DNA of 64,000 nt from Lycium barbarum. Its lineage: Eukaryota; Streptophyta; Magnoliopsida; Solanales; Solanaceae. Both the position numbers and the translations under genes were made by a program. Shown in pieces: positions 1-12,552 of the stretch; within the stretch, counting starts at the first letter, position 1, and each line of letters starts with the position of its first letter. The DNA lies in contig NC_083338.1 in assembly GCF_019175385.1 (NCBI RefSeq), forward strand, positions 65,938,884 through 66,002,883, written 5' to 3'. Under the pieces are notes generated by a model. That model saw only the letters and a program-made list of their open reading frames with translations, was not told the origin of the DNA and did no database searches.

Positions 1-595
1 CATAATGTCCCCATCGACCAGCCCTTTCGGGCATCATAATCATCGTATACCAGCTGATCAGGTGTTTTGCGTATATAACGCCATAGACCTTCCCCTTCCC
101 CATAAAATCATGTCATACATATATTTAAGTGTGAAAATGCATGATAATCTTTGTAAAACATCAAAGGACTCCATTCGGAGCAACTTTTAGTTAAAAATGG
201 GAACTTCTTCCCCTTTTCATTTGTCTCCTTCGAGACTTAAAAAGCAAGTATGAAATGCATATGAATAAAGAAGCCTTACGAATGTCTTATTCGGGACTTA
301 AAAATCATTATCAAAACGTATAACTTATGGATGTCCCTTCGGGACTTAAGAATTCCAGGACCTCAGGATATGAACAACACCAGTATAAAAATAGGGACAT
401 GAGCTCCTCATCTAGGAGTGGATTCATTATGACATTCATCACGTTTGTACTTATCATAGATCATGCCAAAATGAAGAAAGGATAACCTTAACATACCTGG
501 AAGCTTATTTCTCGACTTTCCAACTTACTTCCTGTCTTGCAATCTAGATAAGATCATTCACGGTCTTGTAATCTACATATAAAACCGGTCATACT
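1..595 (-). mobile_element. Element E, 3' LTR, first fragment
   Basis: This segment aligns by eye with 32921-33439, part of the other E LTR, sharing for example the run around 'tttgcgtatataacgccatag'. The window therefore opens inside an LTR whose beginning lies outside. It ends at the ATACT target duplication (591-595) of solo LTR G. Putting back 26220-26258 and 28697-29758 gives one continuous LTR end. No gene is seen. Confidence 0.8.
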
Positions 596-1022
596 TGTCA
601 CGACCCGTCTAGGGGCCGTGACGAGTACCCGATACTTGTACCGAGCACCCCTTGTCTATCGTTTTACCTTTACCTCTTAGCAAGCCATGTAAACAAAGCC
701 ATTTTTTTTTAACATTAACATTAGCGGCGTCATTCTGAACATAGACTAATAAACTTCGTTATCACTTATACATCAACATTAGCATGCCAAAACACCATAT
801 ACCTAACTATACTTAACTGACTGTACATATCTGTCTACGAGCCTCTAGACATAGTACGTTTATACATAGAAAGGGCTAAGTACTGCCGTGCCCAAATATA
901 TATACACAAAATAGTACTAAGGAAGTGAGGCTCCGGAATAATTGGAGCACTGTCAACACTGCTGGTAGAGCTTCTAAGGATCAAATCCGCCTGTCTGCTG
1001 ACCTACGCGGCATGAAACGCAG

Positions 1023-1040
1023 CGTCCACAAGAAGGGACG
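1023..1040 (-). promoter_or_regulatory. Late-LTR hairpin of G
   Basis: CGTCC and GGACG form a 5-bp stem around an 8-base loop, followed in element sense by CTGCG. It sits where the array, A, C and D LTRs have CCCCC/GGGGG, so pairing is kept while sequence differs. An RNA structure is inferred. Confidence 0.6.
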
Positions 1041-2439
1041 TCAGTACGAATAGTGTACCGAGTATGTAAGGCATGAATAGTAGCATACGGAAAGTATAAA
1101 ACGGAAATAACGACATAAGAGAATAATAGCACATGTCCTGAGGTAGAAACATAACCTGTATATATATATACCCTTGGCAGGTGCTATGCGTACTTAGCTT
1201 TCCTTTAAGAATCTTTCCTTGTTCATATACATATACATATAAAATAGGACATCTCATATTGCCGAGGCGTCGGCAGCCGATCCATTTAACCATAAATATA
1301 CACATCCCGCGTCCGGGACGATATCATATCATGTAATGCCAACTGATCAGGTGGATATGCATTCATAACGCTCTGCCCTTACCTCAATTTTCCCCGTATA
1401 CACATGCATATATCATGTACATATATCAGCGTCTATAGCGCTCTAGCTCTTTTATCATATACATATACGTGTGTCGTGTAGGTACATCAGCGTCTATAGT
1501 GCTCTAGCTTTTTCGTCATGTGTATGTTTTAAAAATATATACACATATCTTACATACATTTACATGTCTTATATGCATTTACGTATCCTATATACATATG
1601 TCTCATAGGTACGCAGGAAAGCCCAAAGAAGAATCATGTAGTCATCGGAGTGACGTAAGGTCGGTGACCTCCAATTATATTATAGAATACTAGTGATTGC
1701 TTTGTCTCACCTTGAAGGAACGAGTATTTTAAGGTGAGACTACCAACGAGGAATAATATTAAAGTAAACGTAGAATGAAATCGGGGCATCATAGATGACA
1801 GTTCATAGACTTTGAAATCTTTTAGAAAATAAAGTCATAGCTAGGAAATATAAATAAGATTCAAAAATTAGTTTATCATTTTCATGTTTACATAAGATAC
1901 TTAGCTTAGTCATCTTCGTCATAGAGTCGTTCCGGTAGTACGTATCATAGGCATATTCTCTTATCTAACATCATTGTTATCATTATAGTCATGGAAGTGC
2001 CCTCGTTAGGGGAGTCATAGTATTTATCATTTGGTAACGAAATCGGGATCAAAGGTTCCCTTTGGATTCACTTCAAGTAAGTCAAGCAAGACTGTAAGTT
2101 GTGAGGGTCCTAGGGTAATCGGGTCCCACTTATGCAAGTTCTAGGGGTTTAAGAGGTCTTTCCATCATTTGCACACTTTCTAGTTCAATTCTATTGAACA
2201 AAAAGTGGAAAACTTTGGATGCGGATTCCGGGGAAGAGAGTTGTCCCTGAGGCGCGTACCCAACTTATTCCGTCTAAGACATGCCATAGAAAGAAGGGTG
2301 AAACCTTACATACCTCTTTCCGCTTCTTTTGCTATTCCGAATTCACGTTGCAATCTCGTCAAAATCTGCAAATTGGTCATGTTTACCAAAACTCTTATTA
2401 CGATACTTAGAGTTGAATTCTTAAGGAAACATTTGGCTA

Positions 2440-2472
2440 CCGAAATTTCGGCAGCACTTCCCCTATAAATAC
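2440..2472 (-). promoter_or_regulatory. LTR core promoter of G with CCGAAATTTCGG palindrome
   Basis: In element sense a TATTTATAG box is followed by GGGGAAGTGC and then the perfect 12-bp palindrome CCGAAATTTCGG (2440-2451). The same arrangement is found in the array, C and D LTRs. Transcription probably starts near it; that is inferred. Confidence 0.65.
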
Positions 2473-3114
2473 TCCATCCCACCAAGTTCAACTTGGCTAA
2501 TTTCAATCAACAACAATCCCGGGAATTCAAACCCGGCCAAAATATCAACCACAATTCCAACAACAACAATACTAACAACTTCCATATTCAATCAACTTAC
2601 TACTTCTTCCAAAAACTTTCTAACTTTAATGAAAACAATCACAACCTCATGATCTATATTCCAACAACATCATACTAACCACATTACCTACCATGCATGC
2701 AAGAACATTACATTCAATTCATATAACTTCTAAAACAAACCTCCACCTACTTCAACTTCACAAGATTATTATGCATTCATTAGCAATCTAGCATCCACAA
2801 TTCAACTACAACCAAAACATTAAATAGAATTGACTCCTTTTCTTCCATATTACTCTACAACTACACGGCCAACATCAAGCATACACACTACAACCTCTCC
2901 AAATTTATTCAACTTCCATTTTCCACATATCATTCACAACAATAACAACCAAACACTAGATAAATTTGTCACGACCCAACCCCGTGGGCCGCGACTGGTA
3001 CCCTAACTGGGTACCCGTACATACCTACCTGACCGAATTTCGTATCATACATATTTTTTTTTCTTTCAAACAGATGTTACAGAAGTAGGCCGATACAGAT
3101 ACGGCACGCGCGCA

Positions 3115-3149
<35 letters not shown>

Positions 3150-3430
3150 GAACATGCAGACATTTACAGATAAGCCGATAAGGCTAACATACAGATGAAA
3201 CCCGTAACCCACACATCTATCTACAGGCCTCTACAGACATACAGAATCAGATGACGGGACAGGGCCCCGCCGTACCCAGAATTTCCACACATACAGAACA
3301 TACGGAAAACAGAAGATATATACCAAAAGTGTACGCTCCGGATCAAAGGAGCTCTTCGAACAGCAGAGTCAGAAACCTACGTTGGCGGCATATCCCCTGG
3401 TGCGTCTGTACCTGCGGGCATGTAGCGCAG

Positions 3431-3447
3431 CCCCCGAAGAACGGGGG
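3431..3447 (-). promoter_or_regulatory. Late-LTR hairpin, array LTR1
   Basis: CCCCC and GGGGG form a stem around GAAGAAC, followed in element sense by CTGCG. The same hairpin is at 9789-9805, 16148-16164 and 22505-22521 in the other array LTRs. Confidence 0.6.
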
Positions 3448-4838
3448 TCAGTACGAAAAATGTACCGAGCATGTAAAGCAGAAACATAACAGATACAATC
3501 ATAGTCCGAACCGGAGTCACAGAAATATAACGGACAGAACCATACATCAGACAGACGGGCAGAGTCATGATCCAGACAGACATACAAAATCGTGGTCCAT
3601 ACAGATAAACAAAATCATGGTTCGGATAGACCGACGGAATCATAATCCGGACAGACGAGCAGAATCAGAATCCATACGGACATACAGAATCAGAATCCAT
3701 ACGGACATATAGAATCAGAAGCCATACGGACATACAGACATAGTCGTAATTCAGACGGACAGACAGAATTATACATGCAGAGTAGTGCAGAGTCATACTG
3801 AACCATACAAAATCATACAGAGGCATGTGCTTATATAAATACTGATGGCACATGCATACAGACATACAGATTCCGGCCCTGTCTGGGGGCGCTGTAACAG
3901 AACCCGGCCCTCTTAGTACGGGACGCGGTGGACAGACAGAATCAGATCAGATCAGATCATATCATATGCCATCCTGGCCGCCATCCCCATACACAGATCA
4001 TAATATCATAATCATACAGATATAATAGATCCCGGCCCGCACACCGAGGGACGCGGTGAACAATGCAAAGGAATATGCACGATAACAGAACCTGGCCCGG
4101 GACGCAGTGAAGGAATGCATTGAGACAGCCACGAACAGATCCATGAGAAACCACATACATACAGACTCACATACCGACTCAATCAGACTGAAGGGTGCCA
4201 AATGGCGAGCCAAAATCTGAGTATCCAGATAGTATGCATAGTACGCGCCTACATCCTACTTGGGAAGGCACGACAGATCATTATCAGAATCGAATTCTCA
4301 GATGTTCAGAAGTCATTTTGTAAGAATTTCATAAAAATAGTTGTATCACAATCAAAATAATAGTTCAATTGTTTTCTGAGAAAATCGGACAAAATGGAAG
4401 TATTTAAAGTATTACAGAAGATATCGGGCCTTGTGGGCCCGCCTCGGACCAACTCGAGGCAACATATGTAATTTACCGACAATAGACCTTATGAGGTCAT
4501 CCGTAATCGTTTGGAAGTGTTCCGACTCCGTTTAGGGAAGTTTCATACAAAAATTCATTTTAAAGGCAATTGTAAGAAAATAGCTTCAATTGGATTGAAG
4601 GAATTGGAGCGGTTTTCCGTCTCGAATTCCGGGGAACGGAGTCGTACTTAAGGCTCGCGGCCGAGCCTATCACATCCAGAACATGCCTAGGAACAAAGGG
4701 AAATGCTTCACATACCTCGATAGCGCCTTACGCTCGCTTGGCGTCGACTTTAATTTCGTCCAAAATCTAGAAATGGTCAAGTTTACCATTTGTTAGTTTC
4801 AAACTTTTCAATAATTCAACTTAACACATACTTGCCTA

Positions 4839-4872
4839 CCGAAATTTCGGCAGCATTTCCTCTGTATATAAG
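4839..4872 (-). promoter_or_regulatory. LTR core promoter, array LTR1
   Basis: In element sense CTTATATACAGAGG precedes the CCGAAATTTCGG palindrome (4839-4850). The palindrome recurs at 11197, 17556 and 23923 in LTR2, LTR3 and LTR4. LTR2 has one change beside its TATA region (TTTCGTCTG on the plus strand). Confidence 0.6.
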
Positions 4873-6193
4873 ACATCCCCGAGACTTAGCTCGGCTCAAT
4901 TCATCAACACAACAACCCAGAGACAACATCAAAACAATAACAGACATTAAAACATACACTATGGCTCACTAGCCATCTTTTGACATAACGAAACATCTTT
5001 CGTTTCCAACTTACATTTCCAAACCAAACTTGTTATTTTCATATTCATCACCCATCAATATCATTACAACATACATCGGAGGCATCCATACCATTTTCAC
5101 ACAATATTCATAAGATATGCAAACATTCAAACTTTCCATTAAGCCACTACTTTTCCAATTTTTCCTAACCTTCAACCTACAAGTTCATTATATATTTCCA
5201 TCTTCCAAATTCATCAACAATAATCATGATTTGCCTCTTGATACTTGCATTTCCATTTTTACATAAATCATAACAAAGTTGCATGTTTTCCTACAACAAC
5301 TTGATAACCATTTTTCCATGACAATAAAGATTGTTGTTTTTCCATTCACTTCACCATAACACACTTAGCATACAAACAAGATCAAATTCATACTCCATCA
5401 CCATATAACAATACCACACGGCCACCTCCTATATTTTCCAATTTTCACTAATTCATTCCACTTTCATTTCTAATACAATTTCCACCATACTACAACTAAA
5501 TTACAACATGAATTCAAGCCATACTTGAACCTACAATTCATGCACACATTCGGCCAACCCACTCTCATTCCAACACACAAAGTTTTCATGCTTTTCATTC
5601 ATTCACACATACTACAACATACATACATATATTTCATGGCATAGGAATGGTAAAATTCTCACCAAGGTCACCTTTGGCCTCAATATTTATACCACTTTGT
5701 AGAGGGCTTTGTGCTTAGTAAGAATTCAAGAAAATTATAGATTTTTGCATCAAGATTTGAAGCTTCGGATTTTTTTCTTTCCTTTTCTTTTCTCCTCTCT
5801 TAAACCCGAAATGCCCTCTCTCTCTCTCTTTGGTTTTTTTTTTTGTTTGTTCTTGATTCCTTTTTCTTGAAGCTTCTTGACACTTATCCATGTATAAATA
5901 ATTAACCTCTTAATTAATTTATGATGGGCTTGGCACTTATTTATGGCCGGTTGGGCCTCTCCCCAAATGGGCCTCATTTTCTCTTATTTTCTTTTGAGCC
6001 CACTTGGCTAATTTTGTAATTTATGGAGCAAGTTTCCAAAATTCCGATTTTTGCTCTTGGCCACCTTTCGAAATTCCACACCATCGTATTCATAACCTAT
6101 ATATCCACACCAAGTAAGGTCCAATTGTGGCCTTATTCATTACAAGTCAAATTATCTCGAATTTTTGAATAAGCAAAAATGTCAGATGTAACA

Positions 6194-6230
6194 TCCTCCC
6201 CCCCTTTAAAAACATTCGGCCTCGAATGTT
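6194..6230 (-). promoter_or_regulatory. Polypurine tract and adjacent stem-loop, interior 1
   Basis: In element sense the purine run AAAGGGGGGGAGGA directly abuts the LTR start TGTTACATC. Just upstream, AACATTCG pairs with CGAATGTT around a four-base loop (6211-6230). Same arrangement in interior 2 (12553-12589) and interior 3 (18911-18947), with loop variation in interior 3. The polypurine tract primes plus-strand DNA synthesis in this class. Confidence 0.8.
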
Positions 6231-6545
6231 AAATCGACCTTATGGGGCGTCACACTACTTCGAGAGGGTTCTCTTTATAGTCGTCCTTTGTTGACTTTCC
6301 GACATGGCTTCTTCACCAACATTATGGGGTAATTTTTCACATCACTGATTCAAACGCCTTCATAATATATTTGCTCATACCCCACATAATCATCGAACCA
6401 TAAGCTATATTCTCGTAACAGACGAATGCCTTTCAGACATTATAATTAATCATCACTTCTTGTTACACTTCTGAGTTTCTTACCACATTATCGAAATCCT
6501 ACTTCATACCGGACACTTCATACCAAACAGATTCGGAACTAGGAC

Positions 6546-7078
6546 CGGACGCGTAGAAGCATATCGGACGGATTCGTAATCGGAGGCAGACGTATTAAAC
6601 TATGGCGGACGGATTCATAGGCAAAATCAGAGGTACGGAAGTATGTCAGACAAATCTGAGATCGGAGTCAGACGTACAGAGAGGTATCAGACAGGTTCGA
6701 AATCAGAACCAGACGTACAAAAATGTATCATACAGAGTCGTGATCAAAGTCAGACAGACAGAAATGTGTCAGACAGAGTCGTAATTAGAATCAGTCATAC
6801 GGAGATGTATCAGACAGACGCGTGATCAAAATCAGACGTACAGAGGCATATCAGACGGATTCATATCCAGAGTCAGACATACAGAGGTGTGTCAGACAGA
6901 TTCGTAATCAGAGTCAATCGTACAGAGGTATGCCAACCAGAAACGTATTCAGAATCGGACATACAAAGATTTATCAGACAGAAACATAATCGAGTTCAGA
7001 AATACAGAGGCGTAATAGGCAGAGCCTTATCAGAATCGGGAGTGCAGAAGTATAACAGATAGAATCTGAATCCGAATC
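6546..7078. repeat. 41-bp minisatellite, 13 units
   Basis: Units start every 41 bp from 6546. Most begin CAGACGTACAGAGG or a close variant and contain ATCAGACAGATTCGTAATCA-like sequence. Units are diverged from one another yet the period holds exactly over 533 bp. Since 41 is not divisible by three, short ORFs across it are chance readings. There are no spacers, so it is not a CRISPR array. Confidence 0.85.
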
Positions 7079-7673
7079 AGATCACTCTTAGTAAGGCTCC
7101 AGTGATTTATGAAAAAATTCCCTTATTGGTAAACGTGTTAGCCAAGTTGTCATACAAATCGTTTCGCGTGTCGCTTATCGACTCTTTCAGAGATTCCGCT
7201 TATTCACGCTTCTTATCCTTCATCTTTCCTACCATCCATACTCATTTTCTTTTTCAGACATCGTCATACCAGACTGAGTTATAATGGAATAGGGGTTTTT
7301 CTAGTCCTTGACAGCATTTGTGTCCTCACCCCCACTTCGTTTCATGTATTCGGTTTAGTAAAACCTTTCGTCTATTACAACGTTAGTTGCCGGAACTCGG
7401 CTCTTGACCCATATGGGCACCAAACAAAATCATACACATACACATACACACATATAGATATATTTACTAATATCTTACTGGCGAGCGTCTCTGACTGTTA
7501 TTCGAATTCACTCAATTTCCCGAGCGGTGTTGTACCTTTTTCTTTTTGCCCATTTAGTCCGCCTCGTTCTGCGCGACCCCTGTAAGGGCACTAATTACTC
7601 CACACATTCTATTTTCCTTTTGGTTACCCCAAATTTCCATTTATATCTATCATACTTACACTTGTGCAAAACC

Positions 7674-7790
7674 TTGCATTACTTCCCAGGGGGTCACCCA
7701 TCCCAGAATTGCTCTGGCTTGAGCACGCTTAACTCCGAAACTTTCATGCATTTTGACGCGTTAGGGCTAATATAATTTCGTCGATTGCCC
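7674..7790 (-). other. 5S rRNA-like segment in interior 1
   Basis: On the minus strand this contains GGAGTTAAGCGTGCT and GGATGGGTGACC followed by GGGAAGT. These match the internal promoter region (box A and box C) of plant 5S rRNA in the right order and spacing. The 5' part is recognisable but decayed (TTAGCCCTAACGCGTC where 5S has its CACTAATGCACCGGATC region). It is a derived fragment in element orientation, not a working 5S gene. Whether RNA polymerase III can use it is unknown. Confidence 0.75.
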
Positions 7791-8534
7791 CGCACGACCT
7801 TTGTCACGTAATTTTAGGGCAAATCGGGGTCTTAGCAAATTTTCGAAAAGATTTTGTAGCGGGTCCCACCCCCGGCTAAGTCGTACAATTGCCATGTCGC
7901 CTTTCTGAATCTTAAACATTCACTTTCATACACATATACATATGATTACGGGTAACCCACGGATTTAAGTCTTCGTCCCACGAATTTCGCCTCCAAATGG
8001 TCGGTGGAATCTGATAAAATGTCACCGCAAGGTGTTCTCCTGCCACCGACAGAAGAAAACTAAAGTCCGACAAGTATCGCGGGACCTTTTTGTACTTAAT
8101 CTACATGTTTTCCTCCATATTTCTGGAAAAATTTGGGCACAGATTCCTCTGTTTTTCTTACTATCCAAAACCTGTACACCAGAAATACCAACCATGCCGC
8201 ACAGGGCCAACACATATATACACACATACATATCATATCATATCGTATCGCAGCCACACGGGGCTGATAACATCAAATAAGAATTATAACGTCGTCGACA
8301 CTTACCACACGTGCCCAACTCAAACGGCATCGGAGGCACTTTCCCGTTTACTTTCATCCGGGATTTCTAGACTCACCCTGACGGTGGGGACATCTCAGTC
8401 GCCCTTACCTTTGGTCACTAAGTCTCTAATCCTTTTAAATTTCCGTCGTCGTCATTGAACAACATTTTACAGATATCATACACACATCGAAAATTCTAGG
8501 AAACTTATGTACTCATAACTGATCAAACTCGGGT

Positions 8535-9050
8535 CTAACCTAGGGAGCTGCCGTGGGAACTGTGTCCCTCATCATCGTCGTCTGTCTGGCCCCCACTATT
8601 ACCTGCATCTGAATCGGAGGAGTATAAGTAGCCCGGCAATTCCTGGTTCACCGACGGCCAGGACAAAGGGCTGGGGTAGGGCGTGACACTCTCCGGCGAG
8701 GCCTGTCTAACATACTGCTCCACTACAGGAGCTGCTGGCACGCCCTCGGGAACCTCCTACTCCGGCGTCCCAGAGGAATGCTCTAGTGGCTCAGCATCGG
8801 GGCTATCCTCCTCCCTGGGAGTAAGAAACTCTGGAGGTATCGTCGCTGGGTCCTCCGAGGGGTCGGTATCATAACTGTCTTCCTTGGGAGCCTCTGCTCT
8901 GGGGATCAAAAACTCTGGAGGAATTGTCTCTGGATCCTCCGAAGGGTCTGTCTCAATCGAGTAGTTGGGGATCTGCCTACTCGGTCCTGGTGACGTCCTA
9001 GGGGCCTTCTTAGCGCCCCCATCCCCATCATCCGAAGCGCTCCTCTTCAT
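8535..9050 (-). pseudogene. Acidic S/P/E-rich ORF in gag position, broken by a stop (unit 1)
   Basis: This is the same frame as the 171-codon ORFs of units 2 and 3, but a GAG codon became TAG at 8757-8759, leaving 97 codons. The protein starts with a basic, nuclear-signal-like stretch (KRSAS...AKKAPR) and is then strongly acidic. It has a repeated block DPSEDPETIPPEFLIPR / DPSEDPATIPPEFLTPR and ends in a D/E/S/G-rich tail. No gag capsid motif, zinc knuckle or enzyme signature is visible, and I do not recognise it. It starts about 270 nt after the PBS, where gag begins in A and D. Confidence 0.6.
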
Positions 9051-9242
9051 TCTTTATCAGCCTACAATCACCTTCAGGAAGAGGGTCAGAAACATTTTCC
9101 CCAAATACCGACACTTCTGCTCTTTTGGAGCCTCGCTGTAGATACAACAATTCGTAGGGGAGAATCATCCTAATCATACAGCTTTATCGCACGATCTAAG
9201 AATCCAAAGAAAGGTAACATCCTAAATGCCCTGTAGCTTCGT

Positions 9243-9276
9243 GTTTATAGATGTGGTGCACAACACATCGATAAAC
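9243..9276 (-). promoter_or_regulatory. Leader hairpin with palindromic loop, unit 1
   Basis: In element sense: outer stem GTTTAT/ATAAAC, inner stem GATGTG/CACATC, loop TTGTGCAC containing the palindrome GTGCAC. It lies about 45 nt past the PBS. Identical copies are at 15602-15635 and 21960-21993, with related hairpins in A, C, D and E. The shape resembles a retroviral dimerisation-initiation loop; that function is inferred. Confidence 0.65.
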
Positions 9277-9320
9277 AAGACTCTACTAGACACGGCCTGT
9301 AGACATACCGAGGACTAACC

Positions 9321-9332
9321 GCTCTGATACCA
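9321..9332 (-). other. Primer-binding site, unit 1
   Basis: GCTCTGATACCA on the plus strand is the 3' end of initiator tRNA-Met, so the minus strand carries the PBS TGGTATCAGAGC. It is three bases from LTR2. The same site is at 15680-15691 and 22038-22049 in units 2 and 3. Confidence 0.9.
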
Positions 9333-9335
9333 CTT

Positions 9336-12300
9336 TGTCACGACCCAACCCCGTGGGCCGCGACTGGTACCCTAACTGGGTACCCGTACATACCTACCTG
9401 ACCGAATTTCGTATCATACATATTTTTTTTTTCTTTCAAACGGATGTTACAGAAGTAGGCCGATACAGATACGACACGCGCGCAAACATATATATATATA
9501 TATACCTGAACATGCAGACATTTACAGATAAGCCGATAAGGCTAACATACAGACGAAACCCGTAACCCACACATCTATCTACAGGCCTCTACAGACATAC
9601 AGAATCAGATGACGGGACAGGGCCCCGCCGTACCCAGAATTTCCACACATACAGAACATACGGAAAACAAAAGATATATACCAAAAGTGTACGCTCCGGA
9701 TCAAAGGAGCTCTTCGAACAGCAGAGTCAGAAACCTACGTTTGCGGCGTATCCCCTGGTGCGTCTGTACCTGCGGGCATGTAGCGCAGCCCCCGAAGAAC
9801 GGGGGTCAGTAAGAAAAATGTACCGAGCATGTAAAGCAGAAACATAACAGATACAATCATAGTCCGAACCGGAGTCACAGAAATATAACGGACAGAACCA
9901 TACATCAGACAGACGGGCAGAGTCATGATCTAGACAGACATACAGAATCGTGGTCCATACAGATAAACAGAATCATGGTTCGGACAGACCGACGGAATCA
10001 TAATCCGGACAGACGAGCAGAATCAGAATCCATACGGACATACAGAATCAGAATCCATACGGACATATAGAATCAGAAGCCATACGGACGTACAGACATA
10101 GTCGTAATTCAGACGGACAGACAGAATTATACATGCAGAGTAGTGCAGAGTCATACTGAACCATACAGAATCATACAGAGGCATGTGCTTATATAAATAC
10201 AGATGGCACATGCATACAGACATACAGATTCCGGCCCTGTCTGGGGGCGCGGTAACAGAACCCGGCCCTCTTAGTACGGGACGCGGTGGACAGACAGAAT
10301 CAGATCAGATCAGATCATATCATATGCCATCCTGGCCGCCATCCCCATACACAGATCATAATATCATAATCATACAGATATAACAGATCCCGGCCCGCAC
10401 ACCGAGGGACGCGGTGAACAATGCAGAGGAATATGCACGATAACAGAACCTGGCCCGGGACGCAGTGAAGGAATGCATTGAGACAGCCACGAACAAATCC
10501 ATGAGAAACCACATACATACAGACTCACATACCGACTCAATCAGACTGAAGGGTGCCAAATGGCGAGCCAAAATCTGAGTATCCAGATAGTATGCATAGT
10601 GCGCGCCTACATCCTACTTGGGAAGGCACGACAGATCATTATCAGAATCGAATTCTCAGATGTTCAGAAGTCATTTTGTAAGAATTTCATAAAAATAGTT
10701 GTATCACAATCAAAATAATAGTTCAATTGTTTTCTGAGAAAATCGGACAAAATGGAAGTATTTAAAGTATTACAGAAGATATCGGGCCTTGTGGGCCCGC
10801 CTCGGACCAACTCGAGGCAACATATGTAATTTACCGACAATAGACCTTATGAGGTCATCCGTAATCGTTTGGAAGTGTTCCGACTCCGTTTAGGGAAGTT
10901 TCATACAAAAATTCTTTTTAAAGGCAATTGTAAGAAAATAGCTTCAATTGGATTGAAGGAATTGGAGCGGTTTTCCGTCTCGAATTCCGGGGAACGGAGT
11001 CGTACTTAAGGCTCGCGGCCGAGCCTATCACATCCAGAACATGCCTAGGAACAAAGGGAAATGCTTCACATACCTCGATAGCGCCTTACGCTCGCTTGGC
11101 GTCGACTTCAATTTCGTCCAAAATCTAGAAATGGTCAAGTTTACCATTTGTTAGTTTCAAACTTTTCAATAATTCAACTTAACACATACTTGCCTACCGA
11201 AATTTCGGCAGCATTTCGTCTGTATATAAGACATCCCCGAGACTTAGCTCGGCTCAATTCATCAACACAACAACCCAGAGACAACATCAAAACAATAACA
11301 GACATTAAAACATACACTATGGCATCACTAGCCATCTTTCGACATAACGAAACATCTTTCGTTTCCAACTTACATTTCCAAACCAAACTTGTTATTTTCA
11401 TATTCATCATCCATCAAAATCATTACAACATACATCGGAGGCATCCATACCATTTTCACACAATATTCATAAGATATGCAAACATTCAAACTTTCCATTA
11501 AGCCACTACTTTTCCAATTTTTCCTAACCTTCAACCTACAAGTTCATTATATATTTCCATCTTCCAAATTCATCAACAATAATCATGATTTGCCTCTTGA
11601 TACTTGCATTTCCATTTTTACATAAATCATAACAAAGTTGCATGTTTTCCTACAACAACTTGATAACCATTTTTCCATGACAATAAAGATTGTTGTTTTT
11701 CCATTCACTTCATCATAACACACTTAGCATACAAACAAGATCAAATTCATACTCCATCACCATATAACAATACCACACGGCCACCTCCTATATTTTCCAA
11801 TTTTCACTAATTCATTCCACTTTCATTTCTAATACAATTTCCACCATACTACAACTAAATTACAACATGAATTCAAGCCATACTTGAACCTACAATTCAT
11901 GCACACATTCGGCCAACCCACTCTCATTCCAACACACAAAGTTTTCATGCTTTTCATTCATTCACACATACTACAACATACATACATATATTTCATGGCA
12001 TAGGAATGGTAAAATTCTCACCAAGGTCACCTTTGGCCTCAATATTTATACCACTTTGTAGAGGGCTTTGTGCTTAGTAAGAATTCAAGAAAATTATAGA
12101 TTTTTGCATCAAGATTTGAAGCTTCGGATTTTTTTCTTTCCTTTTCTTTTCTCCTCTCTTAAACCCGAAATGCCCTCTCTCTCTCTCTTTGGTTTTTTTT
12201 TTTGTTTGTTCTTGATTCCTTTTTCTTGAAGCTTCTTGACACTTATCCATGTATAAATAATTAACCTCTTAATTAATTTATGATGGGCTTGGCACTTACT

Positions 12301-12552
12301 TATGGCCGGTTGGGCCTCTCCCCAAATGGGCCTCATTTTCTCTTATTTTCTTTTGAGCCCACTTGGCTAATTTTGTAATTTATGGAGCAAGTTTCCAAAA
12401 TTCCGATTTTTGCTCTTGGCCACCTTTCGATATTCCACACCATCGTATTCATAACCTATATATCCACACCAAGTAAGGTCCAATTGTGGCCTTATTCATT
12501 ACAAGTCAAATTATCTCGAATTTTTGAATAAGCAAAAATGTCAGATGTAACA
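9336..12552 (-). repeat. Array LTR2 (inner)
   Basis: 3,217 bp. Left-part variants match LTR4 (GGCGCGGTAAC; CATCCATCAAAATC near 11410). It then carries the 29-bp deletion near 12018 and the GAAGCTTCGG variant near 12119, both as in LTR1. It shares private changes with LTR3, such as AAATACAGATGG, AACAAATCC, GTGCGCGCC and TTCTTTTT. This left-LTR4, right-LTR1 mosaic is what an unequal LTR-LTR crossover predicts. Confidence 0.9.

Larger units (their letters stand above)
596..2966 (-). mobile_element. Solo LTR G, first part (about 2.37 kb)
   Basis: The segment starts TGTCACGACCC, which in element sense is the LTR end GGGTCGTGACA, next to ATACT at 591-595. It continues after the tandem array at 25307-26214 and ends in ATATAACA followed by ATACT at 26215-26219. 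Together this is one solo LTR of about 3.27 kb with a perfect 5-bp target duplication. No interior, PBS or polypurine tract is attached, so it is the remnant of LTR-LTR recombination. The array was inserted later, after G position 2966. Short ORFs here are not coding. Confidence 0.88.
2967..6193 (-). repeat. Array LTR1 (element 3' LTR, outer left)
   Basis: 3,227 bp, TGTTACATC to GTCGTGACA in element sense. It has the longest TA tract of the four (about 3117-3146). It lacks a 29-bp stretch near 5660 that LTR4 keeps. Private variants include GGCGCTGTAAC near 3890 and a missing A in the TATGGCATCAC run near 4963. It also contains 25-bp degenerate repeats (about 3657-3740) and a CT microsatellite near 5817. 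It lies between the polypurine tract at 6194 and the AAATT duplication. Confidence 0.93.
6194..9335 (-). mobile_element. Array interior 1 (non-autonomous, no gag-pol)
   Basis: 3,142 bp. In element order it holds: PBS (9321-9332), structured leader with a palindromic-loop hairpin (9243-9276), an acidic ORF broken by a stop (9050-8535), a 5S rRNA-like block (about 7790-7674), unassigned sequence, 13 units of a 41-bp minisatellite (7078-6546), an 8-bp stem-loop (6211-6230) and a C-rich tract that is the complement of AAAGGGGGGGAGGA (from 6194). No retroviral enzyme domain appears in any frame. Confidence 0.88.

Noticed and set aside
3251..3712. 153-codon plus-strand ORF in array LTR1
   Set aside because: It lies antisense to the element within an LTR, is shortened or shifted in the other three LTRs, and has low-complexity CAGACA-derived composition.
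6546..7078. CRISPR-like array
   Set aside because: Direct 41-bp units without unique spacers, in a plant retrotransposon; it is a minisatellite.
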